The notes under the pieces: model-generated
Databases searched by the model: none
The model's input: the letters and a program-made list of their open reading frames with translations, nothing else
Told to the model about the DNA's origin: nothing
Shown: piece by piece, positions 54,723 through 62,621 of the stretch
Layout of the letters: every line of letters begins with the position of its first letter
How positions within the stretch are numbered: position 1 is the first letter of the stretch
Assembly (NCBI RefSeq): GCF_043678055.1
Contig: NZ_JBHEQA010000001.1
Location: forward strand, 372,001-436,000
From: Spongiimicrobium salis
Lineage (GTDB): Bacteria; Bacteroidota; Bacteroidia; Flavobacteriales; Flavobacteriaceae
Reading direction: 5' to 3'
Length of the DNA stretch: 64,000 nucleotides
Made by a program: the position numbers and the translations under genes

Positions 54723-55406
54723 ATGAGTGAAACGATATTGAAATTGAAGGATGTATCTGTTTTCCAAAAGGAGAATTTGGTATTGAACGACATTAATTTA
54801 GAGATAAAAAAGGGAGAATTTGTGTATTTGATCGGCAAAACGGGGAGTGGAAAAAGTAGTTTTATGAAAACACTCTACGGGGATCTTCCCTTAAAAGAGG
54901 GCAATGGGAGTATCGTTGGTTTTACCTTAAAGACCATGCCCGAAAAAGACATTCCTTTCCTCAGAAGAAAGCTAGGCATTGTTTTTCAAGATTTTAAATT
55001 ACTGCCCGATCGAAATATCAATAACAATCTCCGTTTTGTGCTCAAAGCAACGGGATGGAAAGAGCAGCTAAAGATGGATGCCAAAATTGAGGAGGTATTG
55101 GACAAAGTGGGAATGAAGACCAAAGGTTTTAAATTTCCGCATGAGCTTTCGGGCGGGGAACAACAGCGTATCGCCATTGCCAGGGCATTGCTCAATGATC
55201 CGGAATTGATCTTGGCAGACGAACCTACAGGAAACCTGGACCCGCAAACCAGTGTGGAAGTCATGAAAGTGCTGCAGGAAATCAATAAAGCAGGGCGCAC
55301 TATTCTGATGGCCACGCACGACTATGCATTGATCTTAAAATACCCTTCCAAAACCTTAAAATGCGATGGAAACAAAGTATTTGAGGTTATTCAAAAGGCC
55401 GTGTAA
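54723..55406 (+). CDS. ftsE: FtsE-like cell-division ABC ATPase
   Basis: 227-residue ABC ATPase with Walker A GKTGSGKSS (~38-46), signature LSGGEQQRIAIARAL, Walker B LILADEPTGNLD and H-loop ATHDY. The IVFQDFKLLPDRNINNNLRFVL Q-loop region is characteristic of FtsE, with the LolD/MacB family the alternative. FtsE with FtsX activates cell-wall hydrolases at the divisome. No ftsX gene is adjacent; a mannanase-like gene follows, and separate placement of ftsE and ftsX is common in this group. Confidence 0.88.
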   Translation: MSETILKLKDVSVFQKENLVLNDINLEIKKGEFVYLIGKTGSGKSSFMKTLYGDLPLKEGNGSIVGFTLKTMPEKDIPFLRRKLGIVFQDFKLLPDRNINNNLRFVLKATGWKEQLKMDAKIEEVLDKVGMKTKGFKFPHELSGGEQQRIAIARALLNDPELILADEPTGNLDPQTSVEVMKVLQEINKAGRTILMATHDYALILKYPSKTLKCDGNKVFEVIQKAV

Positions 55407-55550
55407 AAGCTTGGAGTAGTCTTGAAAACAAATACTTATCATTATACCGCATCGTTGGAAAAACCTTTGTTTTTATTGGATTTTCCATACATTCTACCCT
55501 TCTTTTTGTTAATTCTCCGACTTTTTTCCGACCAACTTAAAAAAATTGCT

Positions 55551-56687
55551 GTGAAAAGAAATTTGTTCCTTTTTGTTTTCAGTATTTTTTTGTGCGCAAG
55601 CTGCGCCAGTGACGATTTGGATTTATTTGATCCGAACGCAGAGAGAAATCCTCTTGAAATTACCACAGATATCACCTTTGTAGACCCTAATCTGGTTCCG
55701 CAAGCCAGAGATTTGTACTATAGATTGCAGGCATTGACACAACAAGGCATCGCCTTTGGACAACAAGAGGCCATAGGTGGTGGTGTGAATTTCTTTAATC
55801 CCGATTTTGCTGAGGATAGTGATTTCAGTAGGGTAACCAATGACCAACCGGCTATTATTGGTTTTGATTTAGAGGGCCTGGAGCTGATCGATCCCCGAAA
55901 CCCAAATCCATCCATTCAGGATTTTCGCAAAAAATTTATACAAGATGCCCATGAAAATGGTAGTATTATCACCATTAGTTGGCATGCCGCCAATCCCATA
56001 ACCCGGCAAAACTCTTTCAATCGAGTGCAGGCGGTGCCGCAAATGTTGGAAAATGGGACCCATAGAGCAGTCTTTATGCAGTATTTAGAGCGATTGGCTG
56101 CATTTTTTAATGATTTGAAGGATACCAATGGCAACCCTATTCCTGTTTTGTTCCGGCCATGGCATGAAATGAATGGCGATTTTTTTTATTGGGGAGAAGG
56201 CTTACGAACTACAGAAGAGTTTATTCAGCTCTACAGGGATACCATCAGAATACTGACCGAGGATTTTAATGTACACAATTTAATCTATATCTATTCCCCC
56301 AATTGGGTTTCCAATGCCTCAGAATATTTGAGAAATTATCCTGGTGATGCCTATGTAGACATGTTAGGGATTGATGTATACGATTTTAAGAATGGGCGGT
56401 TTTTGAGAAATGCGCTGCAAAACCTACAAATTGTGGAAGACATCTCTTTTGAAAAAAATATGCTTTTTGCTTTGACCGAAACCGGATTGGAAAATGTAAC
56501 CCAAAACGATTGGTGGACGGAACGCCTATATAAAGCTATTCGCAGTAGCGGCATGACCTATGCCATGATTTGGAGAAATGCAACAGCCAATCATTTTCAC
56601 GCTCCCTACCTAGGACATCCTTCTGAAGAAAACTTTAAAGAATTTGTTGCCAAAGAAACCATTCTTTTACGACAGGATATTCAATAG
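55551..56687 (+). CDS. Glycoside hydrolase family 26 (beta-mannanase-like) lipoprotein
   Basis: 378 residues from GTG 55551. Starting there gives a lipoprotein signal (FSIFLCASC, Cys19). The in-frame stretch upstream (from TTG 55422) has two hydrophobic blocks and would not be a normal signal. GH26 motifs are clear: FGQQEAIGGG opening strand, acid/base Glu206 in RPWHEMNGDFFYWG, and nucleophile Glu310 in ALTETG. Substrate-binding His205 and Trp residues are present. The enzyme cuts beta-1,4-mannan (or similar) and is anchored by lipid. No SusC/D or other polysaccharide-utilisation genes adjoin it. Confidence 0.9.
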   Translation: MKRNLFLFVFSIFLCASCASDDLDLFDPNAERNPLEITTDITFVDPNLVPQARDLYYRLQALTQQGIAFGQQEAIGGGVNFFNPDFAEDSDFSRVTNDQPAIIGFDLEGLELIDPRNPNPSIQDFRKKFIQDAHENGSIITISWHAANPITRQNSFNRVQAVPQMLENGTHRAVFMQYLERLAAFFNDLKDTNGNPIPVLFRPWHEMNGDFFYWGEGLRTTEEFIQLYRDTIRILTEDFNVHNLIYIYSPNWVSNASEYLRNYPGDAYVDMLGIDVYDFKNGRFLRNALQNLQIVEDISFEKNMLFALTETGLENVTQNDWWTERLYKAIRSSGMTYAMIWRNATANHFHAPYLGHPSEENFKEFVAKETILLRQDIQ

Positions 56688-56707
56688 GATCAAACACTTC
56701 TATCCCA

Positions 56708-57385
56708 TTATAGGGTCACGAACCAATTTACGGTCCACCAAAAACGATGACTGGAAGGCCCGTTTAAAAAGGAGTTTATTCGGTAATCCAATCCAAACTC
56801 CACTTTATTGCTATCGGTGAATACATACCCCAAAAAAGGTACTAACCTCAACTCTAAATCGTAGACGCTGCTTTGAAAAGCATGTAAATACTCATTATTT
56901 ATTTTTACATACCATTCCTTGGTGTCCAACTCCTTTCCACTTAAGGGCAGTATTGCAGTAAGGCGATATCTAAAGCGGTATTCAGGAGAAGTTATTTCTG
57001 AAAACGTCTGATCTGCAGCAATACGATGCGCCAAACGCAACCCTGAATAGCTATGTACTGTAGTATATTGTTGTATCGTTCTATGAAAAAGTGTTCCTTC
57101 CCGAAAACGAATTTGATATCCTGCGGCTAGGTTATGGTGTAATCCCACTTTCTTTGCTGCTATAAAAGCGATATCGGTAAGGAGATACTCAAAATCAAAA
57201 TCTGTCCCTTCACCAAAATTGCCTTCTTTTAGCAATTGACGGGATTCTATCTTAAGATTGAGCTTCCAATCTTTCTCCAACTTTTTATTTAGATTTAGAC
57301 TAGGAAGAATTCCAAACTGATAATTGCTTTGCGCATTTCCGGACACCCAGGCACAAAAAAAAAGGATACCTAAGATTCTTTTCAT
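56708..57385 (-). CDS. DUF2490 outer membrane protein
   Basis: 225 residues from ATG 57385 (MKRILGILFFCAWVSGNAQ signal). A predicted small beta-barrel with the DUF2490 pattern: NYQFGILPSLNLNKKLEKDWKLN opening strands, RFRYRL, LEYRINSFLNGP-type region (here LDYRINSFL) and an aromatic C-terminal WFVTL. The start lies one base after the upstream gene's stop, so the two are co-translated. Function is unknown. Confidence 0.82.
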   Translation of the reverse strand: MKRILGILFFCAWVSGNAQSNYQFGILPSLNLNKKLEKDWKLNLKIESRQLLKEGNFGEGTDFDFEYLLTDIAFIAAKKVGLHHNLAAGYQIRFREGTLFHRTIQQYTTVHSYSGLRLAHRIAADQTFSEITSPEYRFRYRLTAILPLSGKELDTKEWYVKINNEYLHAFQSSVYDLELRLVPFLGYVFTDSNKVEFGLDYRINSFLNGPSSHRFWWTVNWFVTL

Positions 57386-57386
57386 C

Positions 57387-57962
57387 TTAAAATTCAAGAT
57401 TATCCGTGTTTTTTAGTACAATGACCGACTTCCGTTCCACAGCTCCATTTTCCGAAAACAAATATTCAATGGTTTCATAAGCGCCTTTAGTTCTTGCTTT
57501 TAACACGATTTCATATTTAATGGTGATGATATCATCGGAGACCTCTCCTTTCATAAGACGGAGCATATCTGCCCTATCTCCGGTATATTGCCGTTGAATT
57601 TTTTGAAGTTTGGTTTTCTGATGCTTTTCTTTTAAAAAATTAGTGATCTTGGACTGCGTGGATGCTGGAATATCGTTCCATTGTATAAGGTATTCAATAT
57701 CCTCCAAAACCCCCTCTTTGGTAAATTCTATACTATACCTGTTTCCTTTATGTTTTGTTTTTGCTTCAATCGTAGTTGTCTCAAGGCCCTGTTCCCTATA
57801 CCATTTTACGGTTTTGGAAAATCTAATATCGGCCACAAACTGCAAAGCACTTGGCGGCACTTTATTTGAAGAAATTCGATATTCTCTCTCATATTTTTTT
57901 TGAGCCCAAATGTTACCAAAACTAAGGGTCAATAGTCCCATAAAAAGAATCGTTTTCTTCAT
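57387..57962 (-). CDS. Secreted protein of unknown function, operon partner of DUF2490
   Basis: 191 residues from ATG 57962 (MKKTILFMGLLTLSFGNIWA signal); a longer ORF start gives a poor signal. Mixed alpha/beta. It has SALQFVADIRFSKTVKWY and GNRYSIEFTKEGVLEDIEYL stretches, which resemble PepSY-like/BLIP-like beta sheets. No catalytic motif. One base separates its stop from the DUF2490 start. Possibly a periplasmic partner of the DUF2490 barrel. I do not assign a family. Confidence 0.7.
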   Translation of the reverse strand: MKKTILFMGLLTLSFGNIWAQKKYEREYRISSNKVPPSALQFVADIRFSKTVKWYREQGLETTTIEAKTKHKGNRYSIEFTKEGVLEDIEYLIQWNDIPASTQSKITNFLKEKHQKTKLQKIQRQYTGDRADMLRLMKGEVSDDIITIKYEIVLKARTKGAYETIEYLFSENGAVERKSVIVLKNTDNLEF

Positions 57963-58104
57963 TTTTTTGGATTTGAATAGATCAACGTACTCCAATTTTA
58001 AATCTAAAATACGGTATTTGATGAAATCAGAAGCTGCTCCCTCTCAAATTCCTGAGCTAAGATCAGGAAAGCTCTAGAGATGTTTCTATCTCACCAACAT
58101 CGTA

Positions 58105-58491
58105 TTAATTAAGAATTTTTACGGGGTTTTTCTCTACATCAATAGCCACAAAAGTAAAGACACCACTCACTGCTTTTTCGCGATGTTCGGAATACATCTG
58201 TTCTATAAAAATCTCTACTCTTACTTTTAAGCTCGTGTTCCCGATATGCACGACCTTTCCAAACAATTCCACGATGGTCCCTGCAGGAATAGGCTTGGAA
58301 AAATCTATTCGGTCGCTACTTACCGTGACCATACGTTGGCGGCTAAATCGTGTAGCCGTAATAAAGGCGGCCTCATCCATTAAATGCATCGCCGTACCTC
58401 CAAATAAAGTATCGTAATGGTTCGTAGTATTGGGAAACACCGCTTTAAATATTCGTGTTTCGCTCGCTTTGATTCGTTCTTCTGTAGTCAT
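58105..58491 (-). CDS. Acyl-CoA thioesterase, hotdog fold (YciA/BACH type)
   Basis: 128 residues from ATG 58491 (MTTEERIKASETRI); the ORF runs further up without family similarity. Hotdog signature: NHYDTLFGGTAMHLMDEAAFITATRFSR (conserved N, GG, and D-E pair) and RIDFSKPIPAGTIVELFGKV. It hydrolyses acyl-CoA to free acid plus CoA in the cytoplasm. It is the first gene downstream of a cobalamin riboswitch on the same strand, about 165 bases away, an unexpected regulatory partner. A short hairpin at 58049-58069 may end the transcript. Confidence 0.87.
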   Translation of the reverse strand: MTTEERIKASETRIFKAVFPNTTNHYDTLFGGTAMHLMDEAAFITATRFSRQRMVTVSSDRIDFSKPIPAGTIVELFGKVVHIGNTSLKVRVEIFIEQMYSEHREKAVSGVFTFVAIDVEKNPVKILN

Positions 58492-58655
58492 TCTCTTCCT
58501 TTTAATGGTCTCGTAAAAGTTTTGGATTTGCGGGAACACCTGAGCGATGCATAAAGCTAGAGAAGAAGGTTTCCACTTTGGAGCAAGCAGGATTTACTCT
58601 ATGGGAAACTGTCTACTGACCTTTAGCTTCAAATCGCGAAAGCATTGCCTTGACG
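58492..58655 (-). other. Leader between the cobalamin riboswitch and the thioesterase
   Basis: About 165 bases following the riboswitch aptamer. On the minus strand it can form short hairpins (for example GCTTTCGCGATTTGAAGC and a GTTTCC/GGAAAC pair) and holds a 16-codon ORF at 58502-58552. It could be the expression platform or the remains of a lost gene; I cannot decide from one genome. Confidence 0.45.
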
Positions 58656-58820
58656 AAAAGGGCAGGTCTCCTGACTTATAACCGTATGCACACTCCTTCC
58701 CATTCTTTATATAAACAGTGGATTTGTACGTGCATACGCAATACGTTACTCACAGTTGCGCGACAGCTTTGGATTTTCACCAAATTCCCTATTAATGCAC
58801 CTTAAGTGCAACCTTTTTCG
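58656..58820 (-). ncRNA. Cobalamin (B12) riboswitch aptamer
   Basis: On the minus strand the conserved blocks come in family order: GGTTGCAC at the 5' side (58806-58813), GGGAATTTGGTGAAAATCC, GCTGTCGCGCAACTGTGA, CCACTG, GGGAAGG, and the B12 box AAGTCAGGAGACCTGCC (58661-58677). Together these are diagnostic of the cobalamin riboswitch. It lies 101 bases after the alpha/beta hydrolase gene, reading toward the thioesterase. Binding of adenosyl- or other cobalamins would normally shut down B12 uptake or synthesis genes, none of which lies downstream here. Confidence 0.93.
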
Positions 58821-58920
58821 TTGGATAAAAACTCCATATCCTTATCCAATGCTAAATTACATAATCCTTAAGGTATCTTGTCTTTTTTTCTGCAATTTTA
58901 GTATTCTTCAGCCATCATTT

Positions 58921-59967
58921 TTAGTCCTGCATGTTTTTGTCGAAAAATTGCAGTGCCAATGCCACAGTCTCATCGTGAATTTGTTTTCGGTCTACCCCTT
59001 CCCTATCCACTGTAATGGCCGGTGCCACCTCTTTCCCGAAGGCAGTAGCTTCATTGAGAAAGACATAATGTCCAACATTTTCCCCAAACATGTGCAAGGT
59101 GCTGGTCGCAATTAAATTATGGTATTTTAAGGCATTGTTCTCCGGCGGGGTATTCCGGTCGCCTTTGCCGGCTACAATATAGACGGGTGTACTAATGTCT
59201 TTCGTTTGTTCCTTGGAATGAAATCCAAAACCAATGGCAGGAGCCATGACAAAAAAAGCTTTGATTCTTTCATCCTTCACAAGATCCTTATACTTAGTAT
59301 AAGAAGCAACAATGAGGCTATCGGTGTCAAAATCTATTTCTTCATCCATTTCGGGAAACTCCGGAGGCAATTGTCTTTCATTATTTGTTTCAGCATCATC
59401 AGATCTGTCCGCACGATCCACATACCCCCCTGCCAACGCTATATGGGTGTAGCCTCCTAAGGAGTGCCCTACTCCCCCAATTCTAGACGCGTCAATTTTA
59501 CTTCCAATTTCCGCATCTTGGAGTACATTGGTCAAGACAAATTGCACGTCAATGGCCCTTTCCCACCATTTGACAAACTCTCTTGGTATTTTATTAAAAG
59601 TGGAATTCCCATAATGGTCTAGGGAAACTACGATATAACCCTTTTTTACCATACGTTCTATAAGCCAAGTGAGCGAAAATCGATTCCCTCCTGTTCCATG
59701 TGACACTAGTATGAGTGGAAATTTTTGGTCTGGGATACTCGCATTTGGAATTGTGGCCATAGGCTTAAACAGGGCTTTATTTCCTTCACTGGAAGCCTGC
59801 ACTTTTAAGGTATCCAGAGTGGGATACCAAATCTCGGTGACCAAAGGTCTGCTTCGGGATTCATCCGTATAGGTAATTGATTTTTGACCGATTTGGAAGG
59901 TGTTTTCCTTTTGAGGCGTACAAGAAAGAAAGCAAGTGGCAACAAGAAGCAAAAAAGATGTTTTCAT
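58921..59967 (-). CDS. Alpha/beta hydrolase lipoprotein (PAF-acetylhydrolase/dienelactone-hydrolase-like)
   Basis: 348 residues. Lipoprotein signal MKTSFLLLVATCFLSC (Cys16). Alpha/beta-hydrolase core with oxyanion strand LILVSHGTGGNRFS, a nucleophile elbow GHSLGGYTH, and a late His in GENVGHYVFLNE; the acid is probably in IVAGKGDRNTP. Start SITYTDESRSRPLVTEIWYP resembles PAF-AH/dienelactone hydrolase-type esterases. It should hydrolyse esters or lipids in the envelope. It is divergent from the Nudix gene, and the riboswitch begins ~100 bases beyond its stop. Confidence 0.85.
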   Translation of the reverse strand: MKTSFLLLVATCFLSCTPQKENTFQIGQKSITYTDESRSRPLVTEIWYPTLDTLKVQASSEGNKALFKPMATIPNASIPDQKFPLILVSHGTGGNRFSLTWLIERMVKKGYIVVSLDHYGNSTFNKIPREFVKWWERAIDVQFVLTNVLQDAEIGSKIDASRIGGVGHSLGGYTHIALAGGYVDRADRSDDAETNNERQLPPEFPEMDEEIDFDTDSLIVASYTKYKDLVKDERIKAFFVMAPAIGFGFHSKEQTKDISTPVYIVAGKGDRNTPPENNALKYHNLIATSTLHMFGENVGHYVFLNEATAFGKEVAPAITVDREGVDRKQIHDETVALALQFFDKNMQD

Positions 59968-60122
59968 ACAGCGCTATTTAGGTTTGGTTAGTAGAAAGAC
60001 AAGGCAAGTCCATCATTGTTACACTTCTTTTTGACCTCGAGTCCATATGCCCTGTTAAATGCATTGCTCCACTAGTTCAGATACATCGATTAAAATGCGT
60101 AATTTCATTTAAAATTTGCCTC

Positions 60123-60938
60123 ATGATACTCCAAAGGAATACATCTGCCCCGCATAAAAAGACCTCGCCATTCATTGGTTTCCTTCTTTTTCTTATCTCA
60201 ATTTTACTCCTTGCCCTTACCGGACCATTGGGTTTTTTGTATGGTATTTTTTATGTGCTTTTTACAAAAGGGTTTCATGCTTTGGGCGAATACTTCTTGA
60301 AAATTGCCATTTCCATAGATCAATTGGGCAATGTCCTCATGCAACACTTGCTTAATGTTGCTTGGGTTAAAAAAGGCGGGTATCTCTTTGGTAACCGGGA
60401 CGAGACCATCTCCAGTGCCATTGGCAAGAACAAACAACAAAATACACTAACTGGTTTTGGACGTTTTTTTGATCGTATTCTGGATGCCATTGACCCCGAT
60501 CATTCCTTGAACTCTATTGATTATTTTATTCAACCTGAAAAAAAGGTCATTGATAAATTGGCATGGATCCATATCGTAGACGGGCGCATTCTAAGCACCC
60601 GAAGTAAGGGCAAAACCAAATATTATATCCCAGGCGGAAAACGAGAATCGGGAGAGTCGGACAGTGCCGCTTTGATACGGGAGATCAAAGAAGAACTCTG
60701 CGTAGAAGTAGACCCTGCTTCCTTAAGTTCAGTAGGCATATTTGAAGCCCAGGCAGATGGACATGCAGCCGGTATTACAGTACGAATGACCTGTTATACA
60801 GGAAGCTATACAGGAAAACTATGTCCCGATTCCGAAATCGAGGAAATGGTATGGCTTAACTATAAAGATAAGCCTATGATTGCTGCCGTTGACCTTCTAA
60901 TTTTCGACTATTTAAAAGAAAAAGGGGAACTCCTTTAA
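60123..60938 (+). CDS. Membrane-segment protein fused to a Nudix hydrolase domain
   Basis: 271 residues. The N-terminal ~80 residues have one strong hydrophobic helix (18-46) and a second amphipathic segment. A middle part (86-135; LFGNRDETISSAIGKNK, DRILDAIDPDHSLNS) resembles a small conserved module seen in Bacteroidota hypothetical and phage-like proteins. The C-terminal half (~140-271) is a Nudix domain with a full Nudix box GGKRESGESDSAALIREIKEEL (positions 171-192). It hydrolyses a nucleoside-diphosphate-X compound, but the substrate is unknown. The fusion is unusual and worth checking. Confidence 0.82.
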   Translation: MILQRNTSAPHKKTSPFIGFLLFLISILLLALTGPLGFLYGIFYVLFTKGFHALGEYFLKIAISIDQLGNVLMQHLLNVAWVKKGGYLFGNRDETISSAIGKNKQQNTLTGFGRFFDRILDAIDPDHSLNSIDYFIQPEKKVIDKLAWIHIVDGRILSTRSKGKTKYYIPGGKRESGESDSAALIREIKEELCVEVDPASLSSVGIFEAQADGHAAGITVRMTCYTGSYTGKLCPDSEIEEMVWLNYKDKPMIAAVDLLIFDYLKEKGELL

Positions 60939-61001
60939 GGTTCTTTTACCAACTCCAAAACTTTTGTTACCTTGGCGCTTTAATTTTTTAACCCTAACCT
61001 A

Positions 61002-61739
61002 ATGGAAGTTCTTGGTATTGATATTGGCGGCTCAGGCATGAAAGGTGCTATTGTAGACGTTGAAACCGGTAAAATGTTGACCAAACGATTTCGGGTTCCA
61101 ACACCACCAAGTAGAAAACCTGATGAGATGGCCCAAGTAATTTCCCAGATTATTGCCCATTTTAAGTATACGGGTCCTGTAGGTTGTGGCTTTCCAACGG
61201 TGATTAAAAATGGTATCTGTAAATCTACCGGAAACCTTCACAAAACGTGGAAAAATGTAGCTGTGGACCAACTTTTTAGCGAGGTCTCCGGGCATCAAGT
61301 AACCGTTGTAAACGATGCGGATGCTGCCGGATATGCAGAAATAAATTACGGCAGTGGTAAAGGCAAAAAGGGATTTGTGGTCATGATTACCATAGGTACC
61401 GGTCTTGGCAGTGGCGCCTTTTTGGAGGGCCGATTGATTCCTAATTTTGAATTGGGGCAAATTCCCTACAAAAAACATGCAAAAATAGAATTATGGGCGG
61501 CAGCTTCAGCTAAAGAACGCGAAGGACTTAGCTATGAGAAATGGGGCAAACGTTTTAACAAATTCCTGAAATACGTAGATTTGATCATTGCACCAGATTT
61601 AATGATTATTGGTGGAGGAACTTCCAAACATTTTAACGAATTCCAACATTTGATCACCGTAGATACTCCCATTGTTCAGGCACAGTTGTTAAATCATGCC
61701 GGAATTATAGGAGCCGCAGCAGCTGTAGTCCAGAAATAA
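61002..61739 (+). CDS. ppgK: Polyphosphate glucokinase (ROK family)
   Basis: 245 residues. ATPase/ROK motifs: GIDIGGSGMKGAIVD (5-19), GCGFPTVIKNG, a NDADAAGYAE catalytic Asp, and MITIGTGLGSGAFLEGRL. Similar to polyphosphate-glucose phosphotransferase, which uses polyphosphate or ATP to phosphorylate glucose; the small size and the KKHAKIELWAAASAKEREGLSYEKWGKRF-region helix fit PpgK. It converges on the alkyltransferase-like gene with only 16 bases between. Preference for polyphosphate is not testable here. Confidence 0.87.
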   Translation: MEVLGIDIGGSGMKGAIVDVETGKMLTKRFRVPTPPSRKPDEMAQVISQIIAHFKYTGPVGCGFPTVIKNGICKSTGNLHKTWKNVAVDQLFSEVSGHQVTVVNDADAAGYAEINYGSGKGKKGFVVMITIGTGLGSGAFLEGRLIPNFELGQIPYKKHAKIELWAAASAKEREGLSYEKWGKRFNKFLKYVDLIIAPDLMIIGGGTSKHFNEFQHLITVDTPIVQAQLLNHAGIIGAAAAVVQK

Positions 61740-61755
61740 TTTTTCCGCAAACCAA

Positions 61756-62181
61756 TTACTCAAATTGATGCCATTGTAAAGGCGAGACTTCAACTTTGAT
61801 CGTATTGGAAGCCGTATAGGTTAATGCAAAGCCCTCTTCTTCCAAGGTATGGGCATAAAAAGGCAAATCTTCTAATTTTACCATGGTATTGTCATTGCGT
61901 ATCACACGCCAAAAAGGAACATCCCTTTCTAGATTTTCCCGTACGGGTCTGGATTCTTTGGATATCCGCTTCAAATGATTTCCGGTCCGCATGGGGCAAG
62001 TAACATCAACACCATAGATTTCGGACATCTTCTCTGCCAATAACTTTATAGAGGTTATTTTTCCTTTGGGAATTGTGGCGACAATCTCCCTCACCATTTC
62101 AACAGTGGGATGCAACATATTTCCTTTTCCAAAGTATTTTTCCATTTTTTCGGGAACAGGTACTATTTTAAGTGATTTCAT
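61756..62181 (-). CDS. MGMT/alkyltransferase-like (ATL) protein
   Basis: 141 residues from ATG 62181, which overlaps the TGA of the upstream membrane-protein gene (ATGA coupling); longer ORF starts run into that gene. The sequence carries features of the O6-alkylguanine transferase DNA-binding domain: VREIVATIPKGKITSIKLLA and a VPFWRVIRND segment. The active-site PCHRV Cys is not seen; VTCPMRTG is the nearest Cys. That would make it an alkyltransferase-like protein that marks alkyl-DNA for repair rather than removing the lesion. The identification is moderate. Confidence 0.6.
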   Translation of the reverse strand: MKSLKIVPVPEKMEKYFGKGNMLHPTVEMVREIVATIPKGKITSIKLLAEKMSEIYGVDVTCPMRTGNHLKRISKESRPVRENLERDVPFWRVIRNDNTMVKLEDLPFYAHTLEEEGFALTYTASNTIKVEVSPLQWHQFE

Positions 62182-62621
62182 ATATTGGGATGTAAATGTT
62201 TTTGATAAAGTATTGAAGCGAAATAATTGGCTACGAGCATTTCTACCCAACTTAAGGGCAATACGATCCACAGCATATCCCAGCTTGCCAGTCCCATATT
62301 AATGGTGGCTATCCAAAAAAGGACAAAAAGCAAGGCCCAAATAAAGCTTGCCGAGTACAGAATACTGCGTTTTGTATTGCCATATACATTGATGAACAAC
62401 CAAAAAGAGCCAACTACCAGTACGGACAGCAACATATCCCAAAAGGTCCATACCCCTAGTATAAAAGGATCTATTTGAGCTATATTCGGACGTCCCTTAA
62501 AAAATGCTTTTGTTCGAGGGGCAACAAAAACAAAATAACGTACCACTTCCGAAACATTGATCCAGATGCTGGTGACCAGGGTAACGATCACAAAGCGTTT
62601 TAAAGAAAAGTGATAGCGCAT
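62178..62621 (-). CDS. Four-transmembrane protein of unknown function, sigma-factor operon partner
   Basis: 147 residues with four hydrophobic helices (near 10-30, 50-76, 86-108, 112-138) and short loops. No signature is recognised. Its ATG directly abuts the TAA of the ECF sigma gene (0 bases apart) and its stop overlaps the next gene's start, so it is in a tightly coupled three-gene operon. Candidate membrane partner (anti-sigma-like or sensor) of the sigma factor, but it lacks a recognisable cytoplasmic anti-sigma domain. Confidence 0.75.
   Translation of the reverse strand: MRYHFSLKRFVIVTLVTSIWINVSEVVRYFVFVAPRTKAFFKGRPNIAQIDPFILGVWTFWDMLLSVLVVGSFWLFINVYGNTKRSILYSASFIWALLFVLFWIATINMGLASWDMLWIVLPLSWVEMLVANYFASILYQKHLHPNI

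Noticed and set aside
58502..58552. 16-codon minus-strand ORF called as a leader-peptide gene
   Set aside because: It has an ATG and stop but no ribosome-binding signal or conservation data; kept only as part of the leader observation.
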